Assembly: GCA_014155875.1 (NCBI GenBank) | Contig: JACEFZ010025834.1 | Coordinates: 142,001 to 206,000, forward strand | DNA: 64,000 nucleotides | Direction of reading: 5' to 3' | Source: Cepaea nemoralis | Lineage: Eukaryota; Mollusca; Gastropoda; Stylommatophora; Helicidae | In this document: positions 1-9,632 of the stretch, in pieces | How positions within the stretch are numbered: position 1 is the first letter of the stretch | Layout of the letters: each line of letters starts with the position of its first letter | Made by a program: the position numbers and the translations under genes | Notes under the pieces: generated by a model | Database searches by the model: none | Seen by the model: only the letters and a program-made list of their open reading frames with translations | What the model was told of the DNA's origin: nothing

Positions 1-330
1 AAGCCAGATCAGGTGTAGTTGTAGTGTGCCATGACCTCGAAGGTCTGTGGACGAGGCGGCTTTTTCATCACGATAAATCTATTCTCATCCTACCAGTCTT
101 CTAGTCTCTCTGATCCATTTGATCGTAGCCCCACTCCGTGAGTGGAAGTAAAGTCGCCACACACAATTATTTTTTCTTTCTTTTAATGGGAAATCGGCAA
201 TACACACAACAATCATGACATCGAATTATACAGTCTCCGCAGGTGCTTTATTACAGAGCTCTCCTTTTCCTCTCCAAACTAAGAAACTAGTACCATGTGC
301 AGGGTAGATGGTCGAGTAAGTAAAGGACCC
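1..330. other. Anonymous sequence, no gene seen
   Basis: I see no coding frame with recognisable content and no clear repeat boundary here. It probably belongs to old repeats, since SINE-like sequence begins just downstream. Confidence 0.4.
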
Positions 331-344
331 ATTTACAAGTCTTG

Positions 345-480
345 AGGCTTATTTGATTTAAGGTGCCAGCTCCATACTTTTTATAAACCAGTCACCACTC
401 CATGAATCATGTGGTCAGTGTCGCTGCGATCGCCTTCACTTCCCGTGACATTTCCTCGTACGTGTGACCACCGAGCACCC
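345..480 (-). repeat. SINE fragment, same family as 4140-4390
   Basis: This stretch shares a block with the SINE at 4140-4390: a segment ending in 'tataaaccagtcacc', then 'gtggtcagtgtcgc' and 'cttcacttcccgtgacattt'. The order and orientation match that copy, so the element reads on the minus strand. The tRNA-like head is missing or too diverged to see. The match was made by eye, and borders are approximate. Confidence 0.5.
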
Positions 481-540
481 ATAGAAGCAGAGGAAAGAAG
501 TGAAATCAAAGGACATACTAGGCATTTCAAAATATAAGAC

Positions 541-600
541 TAGCCACATATGGGTTTGGAGGTGGCAGGTTCGAATCCCAGTGTGGCTACGGTATATTTT
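541..600 (+). repeat. tRNA-like (SINE) segment with Pol III B box
   Basis: The stretch 'ggcaggttcgaatcccagtg' is a good match to the Pol III B-box/T-arm consensus (GGTTCGAATCC). No full tRNA cloverleaf can be drawn around it, so it is better read as a SINE head than as a tRNA gene. The body and tail are not delimited. Confidence 0.4.
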
Positions 601-819
601 CGTTGTGCCATCTAAATCTCTAAGTCTATCCGCTAGTTTTATGATGCCGATTAATACTTGTGAATTTATTTCTCATTCTAAAGAAGTAGATTTGAGAACG
701 TACGGAGTATTCCGAGTATGCACTAAAAGTGAATCTATACTAAACAAGTCAGGTTATCTCGTATGTGTCGGATTGCTCATGAGCTTGTTAATCCATTGCG
801 GTAATGACCTAAAACGCTA

Positions 820-1420
<601 letters not shown>

Positions 1421-1458
1421 TTCATTTAAAAGAATGCAGTTTTTGCTTTAGCTCTGTA

Positions 1459-2365
1459 ATGCATCTCCCTTTTGATTTAGAGAAAGTTGAAAATCTTCTA
1501 TTGATCTGGATCAATGAAAAGCAATATGCAGGAGACAGTGTTAGTGAGACAATAATATGTGAAAAGGCGAAGCTGTTTCACAGTGATTTATTATCGAGAT
1601 TGCTTGGTACAAGTGGTGAGATTGAAGATTTTAAAGCCAGCAGAGGCTGGTTTGAAAAGTTCAAAAACAAACAAAAAAAAGAAGAAGAAGAGACGAGGAT
1701 GTGGCATTCATAGTGTAATTAGGCACGGAGAGGCTGAAGTTCTAACGCGAAAGAAGCAGAAGCGTTCAAGGTGGAATTTGATAAGATCATCAAAGAGGAA
1801 GACTACGTTCCACAACAAGTCTTTAATTGCGATGAAACGGGCCTCTTCTGGAAGAAAATGTCAAAGAGGACCTTTATCACCCAGGGGAGAAAGTACTGCT
1901 GGGGGCACAAACCAATGAAGGACAGGCTAACTCTGCTGTTCTGTGCCAATGTAGTGGATGAGATTGTGTCCTTCGGGCAAACATATGGGCCTGGTAGTCG
2001 ATGGCAACGACAGAGGAGCTGATTGAGGACCACAATGGAGAGCTCACTACAGATTAGCTTGTGGATCTTCAGAATGAACAGCTAAAGACATTAAAGGAGG
2101 AGCAGTCGTCCGATGATGAGGATCCAGTGACCGTTTCAACTGCCAGGATTACAGAAATTTGCAGACGTCGAAGACTTCATTGTAAACTATCATCCAAACA
2201 AACTTGTTGCTAACAGGGCAGTAAACCTGATGAATGATAATGCGATGGCCCACTTCAAAAAGATTCTCTCGCAAAGGAAGCGACAAATTTCCCTTGATAG
2301 TTTCTTGGTGCAGAACGACTTCCCAGTCGGCTGCCAAGAAACAGCGACAAGAAACTCCTGAAACT
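1459..2365 (+). pseudogene. pogo/Tigger (CENP-B/jerky-like) transposase pseudogene
   Basis: The first frame (1459 to about 1680) matches the CENP-B/Tc5-type helix-turn-helix DNA-binding region, with 'LLLIWINEKQ', 'ICEKAKLFHSDL' and 'FKASRGWFEKFK'. A shifted frame (about 1771-1990) has 'FNCDETGLFWKKM' and 'KPMKDRLTLLFCAN', the start of the DDE_1 catalytic domain with its first Asp. The middle of that domain, including the other catalytic acids, is missing. Near 2010-2110 comes an acidic Glu-rich stretch like the C-terminal part of Tigger proteins, and near 2270-2310 'RQISLDSFLVQ' resembles the C-terminal tail. Frameshifts, stops and the internal deletion make it inactive. Family members cut and paste DNA at TA sites. 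Confidence 0.75.
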
Positions 2366-3245
2366 AATGATTCAGGTTAGCAAAGAAAGTGACAAATTTC
2401 CCATAATCGTTTTCTTGGATAAGAAAGATAGACTATAGTCTGTTTACTTTTGTCTGCCCCAATATAAAATTCCATATCTCAGTAACCAACATGAGGGAAA
2501 ATGATGATATTTAGCATATAACCTTATCATTATGTCCACCCAACAAAAGAATTTTAGTTCTGGAGATTGTACAGCAGATTTCAAAGTTTGTTTATATGCG
2601 TATATAATTTACGGGACAGAGATGAATTCCATGTTATTAAATGTATTACCTCTTCACACGGAAACATTAGCGCTGAGTAGTTAATTTTCTCGTGGGACAT
2701 AGGATTGGCCTTATGACAAGTGCCTCGCGTAGAGCCTTGTGTCGTCATCCGAACTGGCGGAAAATTACTGTAAAACAAGTTTGTTAGCGAGAAATCACTA
2801 GTATTTCACCAAAACATCAAAGAAATGTCGCCGTTTTCCATGATTTAAGTTGCTTTTGGGCCTATCAAAGACATATTCCTTTGGGTGGGGGTAAATATAA
2901 GACGGCAGGAAACATTTCATAACGATGCAACAGACAGTTTTCAAAATAATTGATCGTGAATGAAGGCATTTATTTTTGGATAGATTATAAATCTTTTGTT
3001 ATTTCACTTTTAATTTATTTGGTTGTTTTCTTTCTCTTTATTTAATATGTGAAGTACACGTATTCTTTGCCATATGTCAGGTAATCGACCGGATGTTAAT
3101 AATAATAATAAGAAGAACGATTCTTTCATCTTGAAACGGATTGTCTCTATATCATTAATTTCAATGTTTCGGATTACTAACGTTTCGGGTTACGAACCGA
3201 GTTCTGGAACGAATTAAGTTCGTAACCCGAGGTGCCTTCCCTCAC
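2366..3245 (+). mobile_element. 3' portion and likely TIR of the pogo/Tigger element
   Basis: Non-coding tail after the transposase remnant. At 3170-3235 the text 'cgggttacgaaccgag' and 'aagttcgtaacccgaggt' resembles the inverted-repeat ends of Tigger-type elements as I remember them. I could not find the matching 5' end upstream of 1459, so the element is probably 5'-truncated. Another insertion within 2400-3100 cannot be excluded. Confidence 0.5.
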
Positions 3246-4139
3246 ATGTGTTGTTTCTTTAAAAATGCCACCCCCGTATAAATAACCCTTAAATTGCCGC
3301 CTCTCTGTATCATATAGCACGGCACGGCCCTGTCTTTAAATGTAGAAAATTGGGAGTAATGGTACAAAGAAAAATGTCTTCCCAAATGCAGCATCGAAGC
3401 GAATCGGCATAGCTAGAAGCAAGCCCATGTGTTCATGTATATATGCGTAACTTGATGACAAAAACATACCCTCAAAGATTGTCCTGAAGCAGTTTCATGT
3501 CAGGGGTCTGTGATGTGATAAGGCCATCACAATGTGTAGGCCTGAATGTACGGATGAATAGGTGGCCAATCTTTCCCTCACTTTAGCAGGGTGATCAGCC
3601 CAATGCGTCGCACCGGTATTCTTACCGTGCTCAGTGACATTATCAGCAGTTCCATATCAACTTCGCTAACGCCACCGCTACTTTGATAACAGCAGATAGT
3701 AAACGTTTATTTAACTGTCACAAGATCAAGGACTATTCTATGCAATGCATCTTTGCCAAGATATAAAAAGTCCAATTGGCTGGTGTGTACAATGAAGCCC
3801 CTATCCATCCTGACGTTAAATTGCCAGTAAATCACAAACAGCCAATAAATGCTAGGGTTGATTGAAACGTCATTTAAAGACTTAGGTTGGCACTCTGAGT
3901 GACTTTTCAAGATTACTTTGGCACAACACTACAAAAAAGGATGCCGATTCCTGCTTTAGACTATAACCAATAACTATCTGTCGGTTTCTCTCCATCTTCA
4001 TCCACCACCTGCTCTCGTGGTGTCATGTTATCCTATAAGGATGGCCAAACAAGTATTCCACCTTACCCAAGGGTGTGCTGCTGTCTAGCGGAAGGAGGTA
4101 TTGAGTAAAGTACTCTTTTTCCACGCTTTAAAAGGCTTA
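3246..4139. other. Anonymous sequence, no gene seen
   Basis: No supported coding region. Short open frames have no recognisable motifs. The 'atgcggtgcgtc'-like stretches near 3600 may be old repeat sequence, but I cannot classify them. Confidence 0.4.
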
Positions 4140-4390
4140 TTGGGCAGATGGTGCTAGACGCCTATGTGTGTATAGACCAATCGGCGCTCAGTATCTGCAT
4201 GTATCTGACGTGGTCAGTATCACGCAGGCCGCATTTACTTCCCGCGACATTTTCTGGTACCCATTTTAGGCTGGGTCGACCTGGGAGCCCAGATTCATTT
4301 TACAATCCTCTCTGATGCAGATCCGAACCTATGGCCACCGGGCTGGTGGGTGAGCGTCTAGCCACTGCGGTACCTGAGGCTCCCTAACAA
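4140..4390 (-). repeat. tRNA-derived SINE
   Basis: Read on the minus strand, this begins with a tRNA-like head near 4385-4310. It has an A-box-like 'GTGGCTAGACGC' and a B-box-like 'GGTTCGGATCT'. A body shared with other copies follows ('CCTAAAATGGGTACC', then 'GTCGCGGGAAGTAAATGC', then 'ATTGGTCTATACAC'). A plus-strand copy lies at 35940-36190, and partial copies at 345-480, 44270-44400 and 46510-46575. Such elements are transcribed by Pol III and mobilised by LINE machinery. Borders are approximate. Confidence 0.7.
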
Positions 4391-5270
4391 ACAGTCCCAT
4401 TGTAGGCAAGCCGCTGTGGGTATTGAAGTGTTAGGACCGTCACTTGTAGGTTTCAGTGCACTGGGGAATAAGTGGCCGGTATTTCCCTCCATAGGAGAAC
4501 GACGAAAGGTGGCATCGCACCCTTGTATACCGCGCTCATGCCATTCAATGTCCTCACGTTACACCAACGCGTTCGCTGGATGCAAGGAGTTGCCTTACCA
4601 ACAATTGTTGAATATAAAAGTGGATACATAACTGATGATCTCTTGAAGAAGAAAAAAAGTGGTGACGAACACTGTTGATTTAAAGAAGATAAACACAACC
4701 CAATATACATCTTTTTAACATTAACAGAAAAGACAATTCAAATGATGGGAAATCTGTTGTTCATCAGATGTAGACAATCATAAATATGGTATAATGACTT
4801 TATCGTTAAGAAAGCCACATTTCCCTTGTACAGATATAACAGAGTCATTATTTCCTGCAGCAAAGCGCCAGATAATGATTGAGTTCCTGATGTAATCTAC
4901 CTCTGGGCATTGAGCTGGAGTCTATTAACAATGAAATACATAAGACCCGTGTTGGAAACATGACCAACTTAGGTCTCATCCTGATCCCAGCTAGCCCATA
5001 TACACTATGATGAATCAAGACATGGTTGCTTCCTAACGTACCTCTCCGCGGGTGTGAAGTTCCGGTGCCAGTCTTGCACGTCCCGTGGGTTTCCAGTTTG
5101 TAGAAGGAAAGCGTAGCTCCACAACATAGTCCTCACGGAGATAGCCCGGCGGAATAGCTCTACAGCAACCTTACTCATGCACGCCCGCGTCAGGACTCAG
5201 ACGACCTGAACGCCAGTGCATCGGACTTAAAGAGTTAATTTCAGTTTTTCAGAGGATTCACCAGTCAACT
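4391..5270. other. Anonymous sequence, no gene seen
   Basis: Several short open frames but no recognisable domain, repeat border or RNA gene. It ends at the (ATC)n stretch that marks the tail of the next LINE fragment. Confidence 0.4.
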
Positions 5271-5274
5271 AAAC

Positions 5275-5670
5275 CATCATCATCATCATCAAGTACCATG
5301 CCAGTTGGCGTAGGCGTTCATGTCTCTCCACAGATCTCGGTCTTTGGTTTTCTGGATCAACTCTGCTGCTGATATTCCTCCATGTAACCATCTCAGTCCA
5401 TACGGCATCATTTCTCTTGGGCGGCCTCTGCCTCTCTTCCCCTCGATCTTTCCAATCGTCACGATGTTTTCCAATGCCTCTTTTCTCATAACATGACCAA
5501 AGAAAGTTGTTTGTCTCTTTCTTATTGTTGTATACAATGTTCTAGTTTCATTAGCTACTTTCAGAAAATCGTTCGTTAGTTGCTCTGTAAGTCCAAGGGA
5601 TTCGCAATATTCGTCTCAGGAACCACATCTCTGTTGCTTCCAAGTTCTTCCTAAGTTTTTTCATTTACAT
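5275..5670 (-). pseudogene. LINE 3'-terminal fragment with (GAT)n tail
   Basis: The minus strand reads the end of a LINE polyprotein: 'EMWFLRRILRIPWT' (5660-5600), then 'RQTTFFGHVMRKEALE' and the basic 'GKIEGKRGRGRPRE', with a stop at 5289. It is followed by a run of GAT repeats (5291-5277 on this strand), a simple-repeat 3' tail as many LINEs have. The N-terminal part is absent, as expected for a 5'-truncated insertion. It lies head to tail with a second, related fragment at 5680-6315. Confidence 0.75.
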
Positions 5671-5679
5671 TTCAAGATT

Positions 5680-6315
5680 CACTCCATCCATCATGTGCCA
5701 TACCGATAATCGTGGGCAGTCATGTTCTGCCATCTAACTCGATCACCAGAGTCGTGGATCAGCTCTGTGATCCTGTCTCGACCATGCCACGTGGCCAAGC
5801 CATCCAGGTATTTACTTCTCGGTCTTCCCCTTGGTCTCTTCCCTTCGATCTTGCCAGTCGTCACCAAGTTCTCCAAGTCATTTCTTCTCATAACATGCCC
5901 AAAAAATTTTGACTGTCTAGCGTCTAATGACTCTAATCAGTTTACGATCTTCATTTGTTTCTTGAAGGACTTGTTCATTTGTTTTTCTGTCTGTCCATGG
6001 TACTCTTTGCATTTTCCTCAGAAACCCCATGTCCACAGCCATCATCTGTTTTTCACCTTGACTGCTCATTGTCCACGCTTCACATCCATACAAAAGTACA
6101 GGTTCTATGTAGCACTTCAACACTCTTTTTCTCGTTTCAGTTGATATCTTTCTATTGGTCAGTATGTTTTTCATCTTGCAAAAGGCTACCTTCGCAATGG
6201 CAATTCTCGTTATACCCTCTTCAAGGCATCTCCCATCAGATGTTATGACTGTGCCGAGATAACTGTATCGATTCACTTGCTTAAGAATATGCCCGTTTAC
6301 TCGTATATCACATTA
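5680..6315 (-). pseudogene. LINE reverse transcriptase C-terminal fragment
   Basis: From 6312 down, the minus strand reads 'VNRYSYLGTVITSDGRC', then 'KRVLKCYIEPVLLYGCEAWT' (thumb/connection region after the polymerase active site). Then, after a frame change, it reads 'RRNDLENLVTTGKIEGKRPR' and a stop at 5691. The catalytic F/YADD segment is not included. The same family recurs at 16.6-18.4 kb and 55.1-56.1 kb. Frameshift near 5900. Confidence 0.8.
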
Positions 6316-6597
6316 TGGCATTTCCTTCCTTGTGGGATGTAGGATTTCAATATATGAGAATATTGCTTGGTTGTCTAGGGATCCCAGATGGGATAGGTTT
6401 AGATTCTCAATCACTTTTTATAGGCAAGATGATCAAGGGAAGTTTACAGCAGATACCAGGAGGAAAAACACTTCACTCCTTTAGACAATGGTATCTACTC
6501 AACCACCTTCTAAATTTTATATAGTGTTAGAGGACATTGATTGTTCACCACATAGAGAACAACCACCGCTGAACAAACATCAACAAGCAATTGATAT
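6316..6597. other. Anonymous sequence at the 5' flank of the LTR element
   Basis: No gene seen. The last five bases before the LTR (6598-6602, AAACA) are one copy of its target-site duplication. Confidence 0.4.
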
Positions 6598-6602
6598 AAA
6601 CA

Positions 6603-7191
6603 TGTCAAAGACTCGACCACATCGCCTCCGCCAGGGAGAGCGGTCAATCCTGGAGGGACCAGGAGGAGATGCGGTGCCCGAGGCAAGAGCAGGGGAGATG
6701 AGGGAATAGTGGAAGGTTAGCCACTCCCTCATGATACACGCAGGCGGTGTGCAGAGAGTTAGCACTCTAATCACGATACCACCACACCTCATGAAGCCAG
6801 AGCACAGTTGAGTAGACACTCAACAGGCCACGTTTTGCCAGCAGCGTGCGATGTGAGGTAACACGCACGAAGGAGGTCACCCCCGCGTGGTGTGTAACCA
6901 CGGGAGAGATGTTCGGGATAGGGGAGACTGGACTTGGGGCGTTCACGTCGTTTAGAATAGCGTTAGGAGTTTTGTGTTCACTGATAGATAGAGTTAGCAT
7001 AGGGTTGGCAGTTTGTGTTAGATAATTCTGTGACTGTATATTGTGTATTGCATTAGCGACTGTTTACCGCTTGTAAGCGAGCCAACGGCAATAAAATGGA
7101 CCATGCATTTTGCCTCCCACACGACTTGCAAGTTGTCTTGTATGGGTGTGTGAGAAGTACCCGATGATGCCTGTCAGTTAAGTTGTTGACA
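6603..7191 (+). repeat. 5' LTR
   Basis: A 589-bp direct repeat, 588/589 identical to 12634-13222. It contains a likely polyadenylation signal (AATAAA at 7090-7095). A TATA-like 'ctgtatattgtgtatt' lies near 7034. These would place the R region near its 3' end. Open frames inside it are not genes. Confidence 0.95.
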
Positions 7192-7196
7192 GGCCA

Positions 7197-7375
7197 GGGT
7201 AATTGTGGTGTCAGAAAGTGGTGCTTGGACGAAAGCGCCAAGCTAATACCCACAGTACAAGGTAATTGTGGTGTCAAGAAGTGGTGCTTGGACGAAAGAG
7301 CCAAGCTAATACCCACAGCCAAGGGTAATTGTGGTTGTCAGAAGTGAAGCTTGAATGGAATATTCAAGCTACTCC
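7197..7375 (+). promoter_or_regulatory. Triplicated primer-binding-site and hairpin units
   Basis: Just after the 5' LTR lie three head-to-tail units (7197-7259, 7260-7322, 7323 to about 7375). Each opens with 'ggtaattg' and then a near-copy of TGGTGTCAGAAGTGG, complementary to the 3' end of animal tRNA-Leu as I remember it. Each copy carries one extra base: TGGTGTCAGAAAGTGG, TGGTGTCAAGAAGTGG and TGGTTGTCAGAAGTG. Each is followed by an inverted repeat: GCTTGG/CCAAGC in units 1 and 2, AGCTTGAAT/ATTCAAGCT in unit 3. The first site lies 14 nt past the LTR, farther than usual. The priming role is inferred. Confidence 0.7.
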
Positions 7376-8524
7376 ACTCGTCCACGAGGCTCTAGACTAG
7401 GGTTTAATTTGTGTAGTGACGGTGATTTGTGCAGACGAGAGAAATTTTGCAAGCTAGAAATGTGCCTATCGTGACGTATTAAACTGTTTAATTGTGTTTA
7501 TGAAATATTTATTTAGTCAAAGTATGTATTCATCAAAGCTGTAAGTATTAATATTCTTGTTTTCTTATATTTATTTATATATTTACCTTTTTGGTGAGAA
7601 ATGAGTACCAAAAGTGATTCACGGCGGAGCGATACAAAGCCAGCCGACAATATCGATTTTTCATCGCGCTGTGCTGTGACGTCAGATGATTGACAAACAG
7701 TCGTCTGGGCTCATTAGCATACAGCAATCGAGTGTATAGAGAATTGCTAAACAGCTGCTCGCCTGAATCGGTACGTTATATCATTTATTATTTATTTATT
7801 TCAATTACTAAAGGAATATATTTATTTATTTAAACATTATGATGTTATTTTTATTTCTTTAAAAGCAGATATGCATATTTTTGGTCATATTTTCTCTGTG
7901 TTTACCGTCACGATGGAACTATTTTTTGGCCAGGCAGATGAGACTTGCCTGCACAACACGTACAGAAATTAAATAGATTAGTAACGTAAGGCAAGAACTG
8001 ATAGAGCAAAGACAGGACATTGACATTTAATTTATTTAATGCATATTCTAGTTGTTCGTGAACCTGTCTGTCATTGTCTAAGTCATTGTCCTTAGGTGTC
8101 TGGGTTAACATATCGTGTAATAGGCCTGATTACTACGGCCCTGCATATCAAAGGGCGAACTACACCTGATTACGGCCCTGTGTACCAAATATAGTTTGCT
8201 GGTAACGACACGTGTCTCCGCCCTAAAGTACCAAGGTGACCTGTGGCAACGGAGTTCCGTTCCCCGATCCTCGGGAACGTTAAAGCTGAGTACACTTATA
8301 TATTTTGGCATGCATTGTGATTAATAGTGCATCTCTTTTTTTCAGCTTGTGATACACTATAATAATTTTTGTGCTCTGATATTCCAACATAGAATTTTGT
8401 GCAACACATAAACTGGAAATAAAATTTAATATTCCTTAACAAGGAACAAATAGATAACATCAGAGATAAATAGTTGAAGTAAACAAAGTAATCTAGATCA
8501 ACACTAGCTAAATTACTAAACAGC
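7376..8524 (+). other. Long 5' leader of the LTR element
   Basis: About 1.15 kb of AT-rich sequence between the hairpin units and the first Gag Met. No coding frame is convincing. Retroelement leaders commonly hold packaging signals, but none can be named here. Confidence 0.5.
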
Positions 8525-8815
8525 ATGGCTACTTTATCAGATTTTATAAAAACAGGTAAAGAGATGGGGGAACGAGCTGAGATAACAAAACAAAAACAGC
8601 TAGAAGATGACAAACAGATTAAGCAAAAAGAATTACAATTAAAGCAACAACAATTAGAGCATGATAAAAAAATGGAACAACTGGAACTAGATCACCAAAG
8701 AAAGATGGATGAAATGATAAGAGAAAGCGAAAAAACGAATACAAGTGCAAATGGAGACACAGTTAAAGTGGAAAGAGAGGGATATAGATTCACACGCAGA
8801 GATTTCTGCCACTAA
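8525..8815 (+). CDS. gag: Gag N-terminal coiled-coil segment
   Basis: A 96-residue frame. It opens 'MATLSDFIKTGKEMG' and then has about 60 residues very rich in Lys, Glu and Gln (for example 'KQLEDDKQIKQKELQLKQQQ'), a predicted coiled coil. A short hydrophobic lead followed by a charged coil is, to my knowledge, a common start in Ty3/gypsy-type Gag proteins of invertebrates. Biologically relevant sequence probably ends near 8770. There the next frame (8745-9632) overlaps it and carries the rest of Gag, which requires a +1 shift or a mutation. Only about 70 nt overlap. Confidence 0.75.
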   Translation: MATLSDFIKTGKEMGERAEITKQKQLEDDKQIKQKELQLKQQQLEHDKKMEQLELDHQRKMDEMIRESEKTNTSANGDTVKVEREGYRFTRRDFCH

Positions 8816-9632
8816 ACTAAGAAGTCAACAAGAGGAAAATAAGTTCAAGAAGTACAAAAATATTATCAACCCATACGGTAAAGATGACTCCATATCAGCA
8901 TGGACAGATAATGTGGAATATCAATTCAAATATCACCAAGTTCCATTAGAGATGTGGGCCCCAATTTATATGAGAAATCTCAGTGGTGAGCCCCTTAAAG
9001 TAATAGAAGATATACCAACAGAGCTCAAATCTAACTATCAATACATCCATGATAGGATTATGCAGCACTTTTTTCTTGATGCCCCTGGGTATCAGGTTCA
9101 GTTCTCAAATTTAAAACCTAAGCCTAGTGAAACTTTTATAGATTATGTTTCAAATGTGCAGAGTGTACTAAACAGGTGGCTTAAAGCAGCTAACATAGGA
9201 AAAGACTTTGATAGATTAAAAAACTTAATTGCTATGGACAAGGTTATATCTACCATACCTTCTCCTTTTGCCAAATTTTTGCAGCAGTCAGGCATTGAGA
9301 ACATCGAGCAGTTTGAGAAAAAAGGCTCGAAATATTTTTCTGCAAACAGAGATATTTTTAAGACCTCAATTGACTCGGAAATAGTTTCTTGTGTGAAAGA
9401 CCAACCCAAAAAGTATCAGAATAGAAAACCATTTCATAAAGTCCACAAGAAAGAAAGTAAAGTATCAAAATGCATCTACTGTCAATTTTTTCATGACACT
9501 TCTGCGATGTGCGACAAATCGCCGAATTATCCGGCACATCTGGAAAATGTTATCAAAAAGCAGCAAAGTAAAAGATCTGCATGCAGGCGTACGATCAAAT
9601 GGTTTTTTTTGTTCCTGTTATGGCCATTATAG
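8745..9632 (+). CDS. gag: Gag capsid and first zinc knuckle
   Basis: A 295-residue frame lying +1 relative to the coiled-coil segment. It has 'WTDNVEYQFKYHQVP' and, further on, 'SNLKPKPSETFIDYVSNVQ', a layout like the retrotransposon Gag domain (capsid). Near the C-terminus is a CCHC-like knuckle, CIYCQFFHDTSAMC, followed by a Lys/Gln-rich stretch. The frame runs out after a T8 run (9603-9610), where a second knuckle appears in the next frame. Gag would form the particle that packages the element's RNA. The single Met at 8745 is not necessarily a real start. Confidence 0.75.
   Translation: MQMETQLKWKERDIDSHAEISATKLRSQQEENKFKKYKNIINPYGKDDSISAWTDNVEYQFKYHQVPLEMWAPIYMRNLSGEPLKVIEDIPTELKSNYQYIHDRIMQHFFLDAPGYQVQFSNLKPKPSETFIDYVSNVQSVLNRWLKAANIGKDFDRLKNLIAMDKVISTIPSPFAKFLQQSGIENIEQFEKKGSKYFSANRDIFKTSIDSEIVSCVKDQPKKYQNRKPFHKVHKKESKVSKCIYCQFFHDTSAMCDKSPNYPAHLENVIKKQQSKRSACRRTIKWFFLFLLWPL

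Noticed and set aside
6580..7000. Open frames repeated at 12554-13031
   Set aside because: They lie inside the two LTRs, so they recur because the LTRs do. No coding evidence.
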